The notes beneath the pieces are model-generated. The model was not told where the DNA came from. It ran no database searches and worked only from the letters and a program-made list of their open reading frames with translations. A DNA stretch of 64,000 bases from the NCBI GenBank assembly GCA_949358305.1, contig OX442316.1:6264001-6328000 (forward strand), written 5' to 3'. Both the position numbers and the translations under genes were made by a program. The stretch comes from Strigamia acuminata. Lineage: Eukaryota; Arthropoda; Chilopoda; Geophilomorpha; Linotaeniidae. This document shows, piece by piece, positions 45,671 through 56,321 of this stretch; positions within the stretch are counted from its first letter, which is position 1; every line of letters begins with the position of its first letter.

Positions 45671-46610
45671 ATGCTCATTCCTAGCATGTCGAATGTGGGA
45701 CGGAATCTTGGCCTATGTCGGCAGTTTTTCTTTTCGTAATTAAAAAGTAATCCACAAAATCAATTTTTTGGTATTAACTCATATTTATTTTGTTTCAGTT
45801 CGAAGATCATAATCCGCAGCAGTCAATACTCTCCAAAATACATTGATCCAACGTTCAACAAAGGCGAATTAGAAAAACTAGAAGAAGATGGAACCACCAA
45901 AGTTCGAGCATTTGTGCCCATCAAAGCTGCGAGGAACTTCGAGCATTGCTCGCTGTTTTACGACCCATTATTTGTGTACGGAGGAATTTTATTTGTGAAT
46001 TACTGTATTTGTGTTAATCTCGGTTATTTTATGTCGTAGAAAATTCATGCACGTCATTATGAAAGAAGGAAGGCGAGACATAGCCAGACAACTTCTCGAA
46101 AATACGTTTGAAAATATCAAAAGAATCCAACTAGAAAAATACAACAAAGCATCCGAAGATGAAAGATTGAAAATTGACTGCAATCCGTTTAGAATTCTGC
46201 ATAAAGCCGTAGAAAATTGTAAACCTGCGATGCAATTAATTCCTATTAAGAAAGGGGGTTCGGTTTATAAAGTAAAAGATCAAAGTTTGAGTTAATTTAG
46301 CTGTGGTTTAATTTGTGTTGTGCTTTTATAGGTGCCAATGGAAGTTCCTGAAAGTACTGCGCGGTTTCGTGCAATGAAATGGATTCTCAGAGCTGCGGAT
46401 GAGAGAGATAAAAAGAAAGTTCGACTTCCTGAACAACTGGCTTGGGAATTACTCGCTGCAGCTAGTTATGAAGTAATTTGTAGATTTTTTTTGGTGTTTA
46501 ATTTTGTTGATTTTATTTATTTTGTTGATTAGGGAAAGGCCGTAAAGTGGAAACAAGATTTGTATCAACAGTGTGAAGCTAATAGAGCGTATGCTCATTA
46601 CAGATGGTAG
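45671..46610 (+). CDS. MRPS7: Mitochondrial small ribosomal subunit protein uS7m
   Basis: Five exons: 45671-45735, 45799-45975, 46040-46271, 46332-46472 and 46533-46610. They sum to 693 nt (230 aa). The N-terminus (MLIPSMSNVGRNLGLCRQF) is basic, without acidic residues, and fits a mitochondrial import presequence. The uS7 core follows: KFMHVIMKEGRRDIARQLLE, NPFRILHKAVENCKP, and VPMEVPESTARFRAMKWIL. The C-terminus CEANRAYAHYRW is the typical MRPS7 end. The protein binds the 3' domain of mitochondrial small-subunit rRNA. No lesions. Confidence 0.93.
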
Positions 46611-48976
46611 TTTTTGTTTAGAGTTTTTTGGATTTTCAACATTAAATTATTGATAAATTTGTAAAATCGTTGGTACGAAAGTATTAAATTTTAATTTAGA
46701 TAAATATTTGAAATTTTTTGTATACATTGCGGTTTTTCACAGAAATAAATTCAAATGAATACTAAAAAATATTTAAATTTGAATCGTTAGATGCAACAAC
46801 TCGCGCGAGATTACGGAAGATGATGATAAAAATAAATATTTTCAGTTTAATTTTTTTTAATGCACTACCTCGCGCGAGATTACGGAAGGAGTAAAACTTG
46901 TTTTTGTTATTTCGTTTAATAACACTAAAGAAATGTATTTATTCTTCAGAGAAATAAATCAAAACATAATAATAAAAATAAATAATGGAAATTTAAAAGG
47001 TCTAAAAACTTTTGTTTACAGAATTCAAAGTATAAAAAAATCCTACCTGGTTATCTAAATATTGTCTCATACTTCATTCACAACTGTACTAGAATTAAAA
47101 ATTTCTAGCCAAGTTGAGCCTAGTTTTAGCAGACTTTGGTTTCAGTTTGTAGACTATCATCGACCGAAGTCGTCACGGCCGATCGGCACTCATCAAAAGA
47201 ACAATAAACTTCACAAGAAGTAAGGAAAAGTGCATTCATGAAACATTTTACTTAAGTCTAATATATTTTCCAAACTTTACCTCAAAATTTGAAAGTTTAG
47301 ACATTTTGATGGGTCGAGGCGGTAAGCCAAAATTTAATTTCCGCCAAGGTGGCTAAACCGATTCAGATTCATGTTTTATCAGTCGTCTGCTGCACTGATG
47401 TTACGGCCGGTCGGCTATCGCCGAAAAAACACAAAAATATACAAAAAAAACACAATTACACTGCACTATTTGTAGTTAAATATGTAATTTATTGCATCTG
47501 TCTAATTTTGGCTTAATTTCAGCCTGAAACAGTAAGTTTAAAAAAAGTTACAATCATTTTTGTTCGTTGGCGGATAATCTTTTTTTTTTTTGGAGGGGAG
47601 GGGGAGATTTTTAGTTAAGTACAGGAAAAATTTAAGATTCACTTCGTCGGCGCAAATACAATGGTTAGAAACGAAATAAGCGCATTCATCTCATTTAGAA
47701 ACATAGGATCGGAAAAGATTGTTATTAGAAATAAGGTTTAAATTGAGAGAAAATTAAAAAATGCCACTGCGCATTCAGTGCATGCACTGAATGTGAAAGC
47801 TCATTTATCGGCTTCGGCTTAATATATTTCCTCATTGCGCATGCGCTAAATATGAAATTTCAAAATTAACGGCAAAATTGAATCAGTCGTCTGCTACGCT
47901 AGCCTCTGACGTCACGGCCGGTCGGCTGTCGCCAAAAAATCCATAAAAAATACGAAAAAAACACAATTATCTCGTGCTAATTGTGGTTAAATATGCACTT
48001 TATTGCATTGATCTTATTTTGGGAAAGTTTCAGCTTGAAACAGAAAGTTTTAAAAAAGTTACATCGATTTTTGTTCATTGGTGAGTAACTTGTAATTTTT
48101 AGTTTTAGGCCTAGTTTTCATTATGTTTTTGGTACTTAAGTTCGGGAAAGAATTACGATTCACTTCATCGGCGGAAATACAATAGATGCAAACGAAATTT
48201 AGAATTAAGTAGGTTCGGAAAAGAAATAACGAGTTGAGAAAATATTATACGACTACGCATGCGCTGAATTTCGCGCCGATGTAATCGCCTTTCCGATGAA
48301 TCGAAATTGCTTCAAATTGACAAAAATATACAATTAACTTTACTAATTGTGGTTAAATATGCATTTATATGGCATTGATTATCCTTTGGGTGAATTTCAG
48401 AGGAAAAGAAAAGGTTTAAAAGAAGTTCTATAATAAATGTTTTTTGACAAGTTGCGCTTGCTGAGTATGTTTGGCAGGTAAACGGTATAATAATAATTTT
48501 TGTTTTTGTTTATATTTTCAGTTTTATTTACGTGAGGAAAGAAAAAGATATCGAACAAAGGAACTAAAAATCATTCTTATTTTGCTTCTCTCCGATCGGA
48601 ATGTAGCCATCAAATATTGTTGGTAAGTTATACTTTTCTCTTTGATAATAATCACCAGATACAACTTCTTGACAACCAAATGTTCCCGGTATTTGTAAAT
48701 TACGTTTGATTAGTCACGAAGAAAATTACTTAGAAGTTTTTGAGCAATTTGGATTTTTTGGCTGCTGATAATAATAATAATCCTTTAGAATACCACTCGT
48801 TCTCTACTCCACAAATTGAAAATTGATAGAAATTAAAATCTGATTTTAAATTTTCATCCAACAACAGATTAACCGCATCAATCAAACACCACTGCGGTTG
48901 TTTTATGTTTTTTCAGATTTTTGGGGTCGGGGCTACTGTTTATTTAGAACATTAAAAATTATTTTATTTTTTCTAG
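46611..48976. other. Non-coding region with divergent direct repeats
   Basis: Contains two copies of ctcgcgcgagattacggaag (about 46799 and 46869) and three related blocks listed separately. No gene is seen. Confidence 0.5.
47379..48435 (+). repeat. Three diverged direct repeats
   Basis: Copies at about 47379-47575, 47883-48085 and 48330-48435. Shared blocks: tcagtcgtctgct, acggccggtcggct, gtggttaaatatgca and a tttcag..gaaacag segment followed by aaaagtta. A shorter acggccgatcgg match lies near 47176. They may be remnants of an older mobile element. Confidence 0.65.
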
Positions 48977-49098
48977 ATTCTATAATTGGGACAACGGATC
49001 AAGATTTGATGCGACGAATAAGAAGCCATTTGCAGGACAACAATTGCGCGTATATTAAAGTGGAAAGCTGGTGTAATTACAAAGTTCAAATTTGATAT
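48977..49098 (+). pseudogene. Dscam-like FN3 edge fragment, unit 1
   Basis: Behind a tttttctag acceptor the frame reads SIIGTTDQD then YIKVESW, fitting the border between two FN3 domains of Dscam. The residues that should lie between are scrambled and a stop follows. The continuation of the FN3 domain (SIHVTWQPPPSDS) lies 2.6 kb further on. The same fragment occurs at 54934 and 59888. Confidence 0.5.
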
Positions 49099-49114
49099 CT
49101 GGTTCAATTGCCGT

Positions 49115-49375
49115 AGTTTATTTTATCTTTCGGTCCTTAGTCACTTTTTGGTTCTTCCTTTGGTTTATTTTTTGGTTCTTAATTTGGTTTATTTTTTGGT
49201 TCTTCCTTTGGTTTATTTTTTGGTTCTTCCTTTGGTTTATTTTTTGATTCTTAATTTGGTTTATTTTTTGGTTCTTAATTTGGTTTATTTGTTTGTAGAT
49301 ATTTAGATTGGTTTATTTTTTGGTCTTTAGTTTAGCTTATTTTTTGGTTCTTGGTTTGGCTTATTATAATTTTTG
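49115..49375. repeat. 24-bp T-rich minisatellite, unit 1
   Basis: About ten units built on ggtttattttttggttctt with aatt or cctt linkers. Related arrays lie at 55070-55510 and 60000-60130. Confidence 0.85.
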
Positions 49376-50332
49376 GTTTTTGGTTTGGATGAATTTCAAA
49401 TGGTCGAATCGCAAGGTGAAATTGCTTCACAGTTGTGACCATTTATGGTCATTCGGTTTTTCTGGTTTTCTTTTTATTTGGGTGTCACTATTTATGATGG
49501 TCATTCGGTTTTCGTTTTGTTTTTTTATGCATGTTTGGTTTTGTATTTTTTGCTTGATAGTGTGTGGGATGGTTTTTGTTTACTGGTGTGTGTAATTTTA
49601 TTTTTATTTGCAGTAAGCTACCGGTATGTAAAAGTCAAATTTATTAGTGAAATTTAAATGGTTCTTTTTGATTACATCAGCTTTCCTAGGTTATACTATT
49701 AGAAAATACAGTTTTTAATGCTGTATTCTCTAATATTTATAATGGTATGTATAGTTTATTGCACATCACCGCTTTAATTTTTCGTTTAGTTTTTAATTTT
49801 AGATTTTAAAATGCATGAAGAAAAATTATTGTTGATTAAATTGCACCTAAAATGATTTTGCTCCATTTGCTTGTGAAGCCAACACTGAATGGAAACTTGT
49901 ACACGGAAGATTCAGTATTTTTTGAAATTTTTTTTTTTAATTTTAATTTATTTATTTTACATTTAGGTTTTTAAATATGTAAATTGTTTGGAGATTTTAT
50001 TCAAGATTTGAGAACTACAACTTCTTCAAAGATGACTTTGAGAATTATAAATTAATTCACCATCAGGCAATTCATTGGAGTTTACGAATATGTTAGTTTT
50101 GTGTTATATGTAAAGTACTGTAATATGTTAATTTTTGTTTATTTTTAACAGCTAGACAGAGCCAACTATATTCAATATGGACGTGTAAACATTTATAAGT
50201 TTGGCCTTTCTTATTGACAGATAGTCAATTTCTTTATTAATACCTATCTTTGATTTGTATTATTTTTGATTTTAATTAACGAGTGAGTCGCGGACAGATG
50301 TACAATGCCCTGGCAGACATGTGGGTCACCTT
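49376..50332. other. Unit 1 intervening repeat DNA
   Basis: Sequence shared with 55511-56120 and 60131-60990 (for example gaaatttaaatggttcttttt and gctccatttgcttgtga blocks). Non-coding. Confidence 0.6.
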
Positions 50333-50550
50333 GCAGGTTGTGAAGATCGGCCATCGGAACGGTAGGATTCTAGGGAAAAATTCATGGCGCATCTTTCTTC
50401 TTCTGGGAGGTGTCCCCCCCTCCTTCGGGGAGGCGTTTCTCCTCCCCACCTCGGATGTGCCATGAATCGGGTTGGGGGAATCTCTTTCAGCGCTGGCAAC
50501 CTGCGAAGCCACCTAGACACCAATGAATATGCTAGAGGAAGAAGACAGCA
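50333..50550. repeat. GC-rich cassette, copy 1
   Basis: About 215 bp starting gcaggttgtgaagatcggcc, containing a hairpin-prone ccctccttcggggagg block and ending in agaggaagaagacagc. Near-identical copies lie at 50843-51057 and 54266-54481. Shortened pieces lie at about 51160, 51665, 56275 and 61150. Confidence 0.85.
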
Positions 50551-50842
50551 AACGGACGGACTGAGCAAGCAGTGGATGGACGGACGGCGCTGGCAGACGA
50601 ATGGACAGAGCGGGCAGCTGATTGACAAATGGACCAAGCGGGCAACTGGTTCACAGATGGACAGTGGGCATTGGACAAACGGACGGACTGAGCAAGCAGT
50701 GGACGGATGGACTCAGCAAGCAGTGGACGGACTGTGCAAGAAGACGGTGGACATCTGCACACTAAATCACATATGGAGGACGTAAATGGACAATGCTGGG
50801 AAGCCAATTCGGATGGCAGATTCAGTCTTTGGATAGCCGTTA
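50551..50842. repeat. Degenerate gagcaagcagtgga minisatellite between cassettes
   Basis: Irregular repeats of gcaagcagtgga and ggacagacgga-like words, related to the regular 32-bp array at 54498-54800. Confidence 0.7.
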
Positions 50843-51057
50843 GCAGGTTGTGAAGATCGGCCATCGGAACGGTAGGATTCTGGGGAGAAATTCATGGCAG
50901 ATCTTTCTTCTTCTGGGAGGTGTCCCCCCTCCTTCGGGGAGGCGTTTCTCCTCCCCACCTCGGATGTGCCATGAATCGGGTTGGGGGAATTTGTTTCAGC
51001 TGGCAACCTGTGAAGCCACCTAGACACCAATGAATATGCTAGAGGAAGAAGACAGCG
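50843..51057. repeat. GC-rich cassette, copy 2
   Basis: Second copy of the cassette at 50333, with a few substitutions and small deletions. Confidence 0.85.
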
Positions 51058-51705
51058 GACAGATGGATGGACTGAGCAAGCAGTGGACGGACGGAGCAAG
51101 AAACCATCAGCACACTACATCACATCTGGAAGACGCAGACGAACTTTGCTGGGAAGCCAATTCGGAGGAGTTTTTCCTCCCCACCTCGGATGTGCCACGA
51201 AATGGGTTGGAGGGATTGATTTCAGTGCTGGCAACCAGTGAGGAGTGGACATGAAGATATAAAGGAGAGACAATTGGGACATCAAATAAGTTTGCATCAG
51301 ATCAACATCGGTATGTTAGAAACATTTGAAAAAATTCATATACCTTAAATTTTGATTGATTATTTTATATTTACAGTCGATTATGGGTGTATGAGTTGCA
51401 GTTGATTAAGCTTCAAATCTGCTTTCCTGACAATTGGAAGAGGTGTGTAAATTTTTTAGCTCAATACAACATGGACATTTGTTTATATTGAAAAAAAAAA
51501 TGTTCAGACTTTAGATATTTTTTGAACAGACCGAGCGAGCAGACAGACAGATGGACCGAGCTGACGCAGGTAGAGCTTTTGGGAATACTTCTCAGCGCAC
51601 TTTTGGGATGGAAAAGCGGGGAGCTAACTGCCGGACGAACCGAGCAAGCAGTGGATAGATGGAGGTGTCCTTCAGGGAGGCGTTTCTCTTCCCCACCTCA
51701 CACAA
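51058..51705. other. Unit 1 repeat DNA up to the FN3 exons
   Basis: Mixed minisatellite words, a truncated cassette and the block actttagatattttttgaac. Non-coding. Confidence 0.5.
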
Positions 51706-53827
51706 AGTATTCACGTGACATGGCAACCCCCACCGTCGGATAGCACAATGGAATTTTGCGGGGTTTTAAAATATTCTATAAACCAATCAAGGAATGGTAT
51801 GGTAAGTAAATAACATATTAGATTTTTTTGTCACTCCATTATTTTCATATTTTTGCTCGTTGCAGACGACGCAACTATTCAGAAGAAAACCACCATTCAG
51901 AAAATAACGCTTCAAGATTTGGAAAAATTTACTAATTACAGTTTGCAAGTTCAAGCGTACACCAAAATGGGGGATGGAGTTTCCAGTTCTCTAATATATT
52001 GCCGGGCTTTAGATGATGGTAAGTGAATTGACAAAATGTTAGTTTTAACAGTAATCTATCACTTTGTTCGTGGAACGTTAAGTGCCAAATCCACCTGCTG
52101 ACATTAAAGCCATTCCAAGTTCTGTGAACTTTATTGTGGTTGGCTGGCTGCCACCAAGTCGTCCTAACGGTTTGGTTAAACAGTATACACTTCATCGTAA
52201 AATACCTGGCCAAAGATTTGAGGTAAATAAACAGTATTTAAAAAAAAACAATTGGTTTGTACATAATTATAAGAAAATCATTTTAGAATGCAGTAAAATA
52301 TGTAATACCAGCATCGTCCATATCTTACGAAGTAACAAGTTTAAAGAAAACTCAGAGGTATGAATTTTGGGTGACCGCATCTACATCGGCGGGAGAAGGA
52401 CCAGGATCAGCTGTTGTTACGCAGATACCCAATGGATCGATAGGTTTACGTCTAAGAAATAAAATAATATTGATATTTTAACGTTAATTGCGATTTTTTA
52501 ATGTTCAATTAGTTCCTGCCAGAGCATTGTCTTACAGTGAGCCGGTTTTAACAGCTTGGAAGAATAATGTGAAGTTGTTGTGCGAGGCAGTAGGATCACC
52601 AACTCCGAATAAGAAATGGATTATAAAGTATGGAAATGATTATGTTGATTAACGTAAATAATGAAAAATCTTGCTTGTATCATTTAGTGGCGATCATGTT
52701 CAAAAAAATGAGATTTTAATTTTTGCATTTTTTTTTAGCGACTCCACGATTTTTACCACGTGCATATGGCAGTAAAAAACACTCTTCTAGTCATGGTCAT
52801 TCTGGTCATCAACATAAAAAGAAACCTGTCATTCAAAAACCGCCTAGAAAAGGCACAGTTAAAAAGAGTACGATAATTCACTCGTGTGACTAATTCATTA
52901 GTTTATTAATTGTTTATTTTTTTTCAAGTTACGGTATGCAAGATTACGAATTCAGAAATGTAACCCCGAGGCCACCTGCTCCTGACTACGATCCGCCTCC
53001 AATTGTAAAAATTGAGCAAAAGTTAAAGAAAAGTAAATTTTACAACCGAATTTCTGTTTTTTTTAAAAAAAATTTTAGCCTGGTTCCGAAGATGGATACA
53101 ACCGAAATCGAGTTCAGTTGTTGCATCCAGTGCAAGGACCATCAGCAGGTATAATGGAATCATTACTAATTAATTTATTTATAAAAAAGAAATTAAAAAT
53201 ATTATTTTGTAAATTTTGTGTTTTAGGTTGTTCGAGTCCAAGTTTCCTTCGGGGTTTACGCGTCCTTCATCCAATGGCCATTCCCACCGCTCCTCCAATG
53301 TCTGAAACATCATCTTTTGAGTACGAACCACAAGGTTGTCGCGAACCATCACCCGGTTTTCCACGACATTCTGGTGCTGCGCGCGGTCAACAAGTGTCTA
53401 GAAGATCCAGCCATGGGTAATGATATACTCCGTATATTTTTTTTAAATTCTTCTGTATTAAGTAGTTGAGCAAGTGCTTCTGCTGGCTGTTCGTGTGCAA
53501 GATGAATGAGAGAGTTAATTTTTTTGTTCACAGTGTGAAGAAACAACATTTGTTTTTCCGACGTCATTTCAAGATGACTATTCGCAAGTTGTTGATGCTA
53601 AGAGGGATCGTAAGTAAGTGGAAAAAGCATTTCGATTTAAAAAAAATAATAATAATTGCAATACAGTATAAATCTTAGAACGTGTGCGCTTATTGAACGA
53701 ATACATAGCCAGCAGAAATGCGGACATTTTGAATTGTACACATAAAGCTTTGCTGCACTGCGCAAACGATTTTAAATGTCCACATTGTCTGGCGATGGCC
53801 AGCCAGCTGTCGAGCACAGACCATTGA
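51706..53827 (+). pseudogene. Dscam-like FN3-FN4-Ig10 plus tail exons, unit 1 (TM exon lost)
   Basis: Exons about 51706-51801, 51866-52018, 52083-52222, 52287-52443 and 52513-52627 encode an FN3 domain (VTWQPPPSDS to TNYSLQVQAYTKMGDGVSSS), the next FN3 (VVGWLPPSRPNG to RYEFWVTASTSAGEGPGSA) and the start of an Ig domain (VKLLCEAVGSPTPNKKWII). This is the Dscam order FN3-FN4-Ig10. The next exon begins NGDHVQ, but about 560 bp are deleted relative to unit 2, removing the last FN3 and the transmembrane segment. The sequence jumps to tail exons (PRFLPRAYGSKKHSSSHGHS; PAPDYDPPPIVKIEQ). Further lesions: a 1-bp loss in the first exon and a 7-bp loss in a late exon (near 53534). The last frame ends at TGA 53827. 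Four exons are intact. Confidence 0.65.
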
Positions 53828-54265
53828 TTATTGTTTGTTTTAAAACGTGTGATTGTCCTAGGATGAGGCCCAGGTTTTGAGAAACGTCACATTCCACGAA
53901 TCGGGTTGGGAGTATGGATGGACCGAGCGGACAAACAACTGATGAACGGAACGAGTGAGCAGCGGACAGACGGACGGCACTGGCGGGCAGACGGACCAAA
54001 CTGACTGAAGGACGGATGAAGGAGCTAGAAGGTAGCGGATGGACGAAAGAGCAAGCAGACAGTGGGCGCAGCAAAAGGACAAATGCACAGCAAATGAAGA
54101 ACACACACTTGGAACATCAAATAGGAATGAGTGATTTTGTTTGCATTAGATTGTTGTGTTGTTTTTTAATAGCAAGACGGAGCCCACTGCGTCAGATATG
54201 GAGTACACAGACGGATATTGCTGGGAAGCCAATTCGGAAGCCTGCTTCATCTTTTGGATCACCTA
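53828..54265. other. Repeat DNA between units 1 and 2
   Basis: Matches 58898-59035 (gaggcccaggttttgagaaa, atggatggaccgagcgg), then minisatellite words. Non-coding. Confidence 0.5.
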
Positions 54266-54481
54266 GCAGGTTGTGAAGATCGGCCATCGGAACGGTAGGA
54301 TTTTTGGGAAAAATTCTTGGCGCATCTTTCTTCTTCTGGGAGGTGTCCCCCCTCCTTTGGGGAGGCGTTTCTCTTCCCCACCTCGGATGTGCCATGAATC
54401 GGGTTGGGGGAATCTCTTTCAGCGCTGGCAACCTGTGAAGCCACCTAGACACCAATGAATATGCTAGAGGAAGAAGACAGC
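54266..54481. repeat. GC-rich cassette, copy 3
   Basis: Third copy of the cassette at 50333, in the same orientation. Confidence 0.85.
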
Positions 54482-54497
54482 AAACGGACGAACTGAG

Positions 54498-54800
54498 CAA
54501 GCAGTGGATGGACGGACAGACAGACTGAGCAAGCAGTGAATGGACGGACGGACAGACTGAGCAAGCAGTGGATGGACAGACGGACAGACTGAGCAAGCAG
54601 TGAATGGACGGACGGACAGACTGAGCAAGCAGTGAATGGACGGACGGACAAACTGAGCAAGCAGTGAATGGACGGACGGACAGACTGAGCAAGCAGTGGA
54701 TGGACAGACGGACAGACTGAGCAAGCAGTGGATGGACAGACGGACAGACTGAGCAAGCAGTGGATGGACGGACGGACAGACTGAGCAAGCAGTGGACAGA
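54498..54800. repeat. 32-bp minisatellite
   Basis: About nine units of 32 bp carrying gcaagcagtg(g/a)atgga, cggacggacagactga and variants, starting right after cassette copy 3. Confidence 0.9.
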
Positions 54801-54933
54801 CTGAGCAAGAAGACAGCGAACGGACAGATTAACCGCATCAAACACCACAGCGGTTTTATGTTTTTTTCAGATTTTGGGGGTGGGGGCTACTGTTTATTTA
54901 GAACATTAAGGAAAATTATTTTATTTTTTCTAG

Positions 54934-55053
54934 ATTCTATAATTGGGACAACGGATCAAGATTGGATGCGAGGAATAAAGAAGCCATTTCCAGAACAACA
55001 ATTACGCGTATATTAAAGTGGAAAGCTGGTGTAATTACAAAGTTCAAATTTGA
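54934..55053 (+). pseudogene. Dscam-like FN3 edge fragment, unit 2
   Basis: Copy of 48977-49098 with a 1-nt insertion (aataaagaagcc), which shifts the frame. Confidence 0.5.
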
Positions 55054-55069
55054 GATCTGGTTCAATTGC

Positions 55070-55510
55070 CGTAGTTTATTTTATCTTTCGGTCCTTAGTC
55101 CCTTTTTGGTTCTTCCTTTGGTTTATTTTTTGGTTCTTAATTTGCTTTATTTTTTGGTTCTTAATTTGGTTTATTTTTTGGTTCTTAATTAGGTTTATTT
55201 TTTAGTTCTTAATTTGCTTTATTTTTTGGTTCTTAATTTGCTTTATTTTTTGGTTCTTAATTAGGTTTATTTTTTGGTTCTTCCTTTGGTTTATTTTTTG
55301 GTTCTTCCTTTGGTTTATTTTTTGCTTCTTAATTTGGTTTATATTGTGGTTCTTAATTTGGTTTATTTGTTTGTACATATTTAGATTGGTTTATTTGTTT
55401 GTACATATTTAGATTGGTTTATTTGTTTGTACATATTTAGATTGGTTTATTTTTTGGTCTTTAGTTTAGCTTATTTTTTGGTTCTTGGTTTGGCTTATTA
55501 TAATTATTGG
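55070..55510. repeat. 24-bp T-rich minisatellite, unit 2
   Basis: Expanded version (about 17 units) of the array at 49115, including three copies of a ttgtttgtacatatttagat variant. Confidence 0.85.
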
Positions 55511-56321
55511 TTTTTGGTTTGGATGAATTTCAAATGGTCGAATCGCAAGGTGAAATTGCTTCACAGTTGTGACCATTTATGGTCATTCGGTTTCTGTAGT
55601 TTTCTTTTAATTTGGGTGTCACTATTTATGGTCATTTGGTTTTCGTTTTGTTTTTTACGCAGGTTTGGTTTTGTATTTTTTGCTTGATAGTGTGGGTAAT
55701 GGTTTTTGTTTACTGGTGTCTCTAATTTTATTTTTATTTGCAGTATGCTACCGGTATGTAAAAGTCAATTTTAATTATTAGTGAAATTTAAATGGTTCTT
55801 TTTAATTACATTAGCTTTCCCCGGTGATACTATTAGAAAATACAGTTTTTAATGCTGTATACTCTAATATTTATAATGGTACATAGTTTATTGCACCTCT
55901 CCGCTTTAATCTTTTCTTTAGTTTTTAATTGTAGATTTTAAAATGCATGAAGAAAAATTATTGTTAATTAAATTGCACCTAAAATTATTTTGCTCCATTT
56001 GCTTGTGAGGCCAACACTGAATGGAGAAGATTCACGGAAGATTCAGTAGTAGTATTTGATTTTTTTTTGAATTTTAATGTATTTATTTTACATTTAGGTT
56101 TTTAAATATGTAAATTGTTCAGACTTTAGAAATTTTTTGAACAGACCGAGCGAGCAGACAGACAGATGGACCGAGCTGACGCAGGTAGAACTTTTGGGAA
56201 TACTTCTCAGCGCACTTTTGGGGTGGAAAAGCTGGCAGCTAACTTCCGGACGAACCGCGCAAGCAGTGGATGTATGGAGGTGTCCTTTGGGGAGGCGTTT
56301 CTCTTCCCCACCTCACACAAA
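55511..56321. other. Unit 2 intervening repeat DNA
   Basis: Counterpart of 49376-51705, but without the two cassette copies. It ends in the truncated cassette gaggcgtttctcttcccc. Confidence 0.55.

Noticed and set aside
54192-54848. Minus-strand frame of 218 codons rich in LAQSVRPS-type repeats
   Set aside because: Translation of the 32-bp minisatellite and the GC cassette, with no gene-like context.
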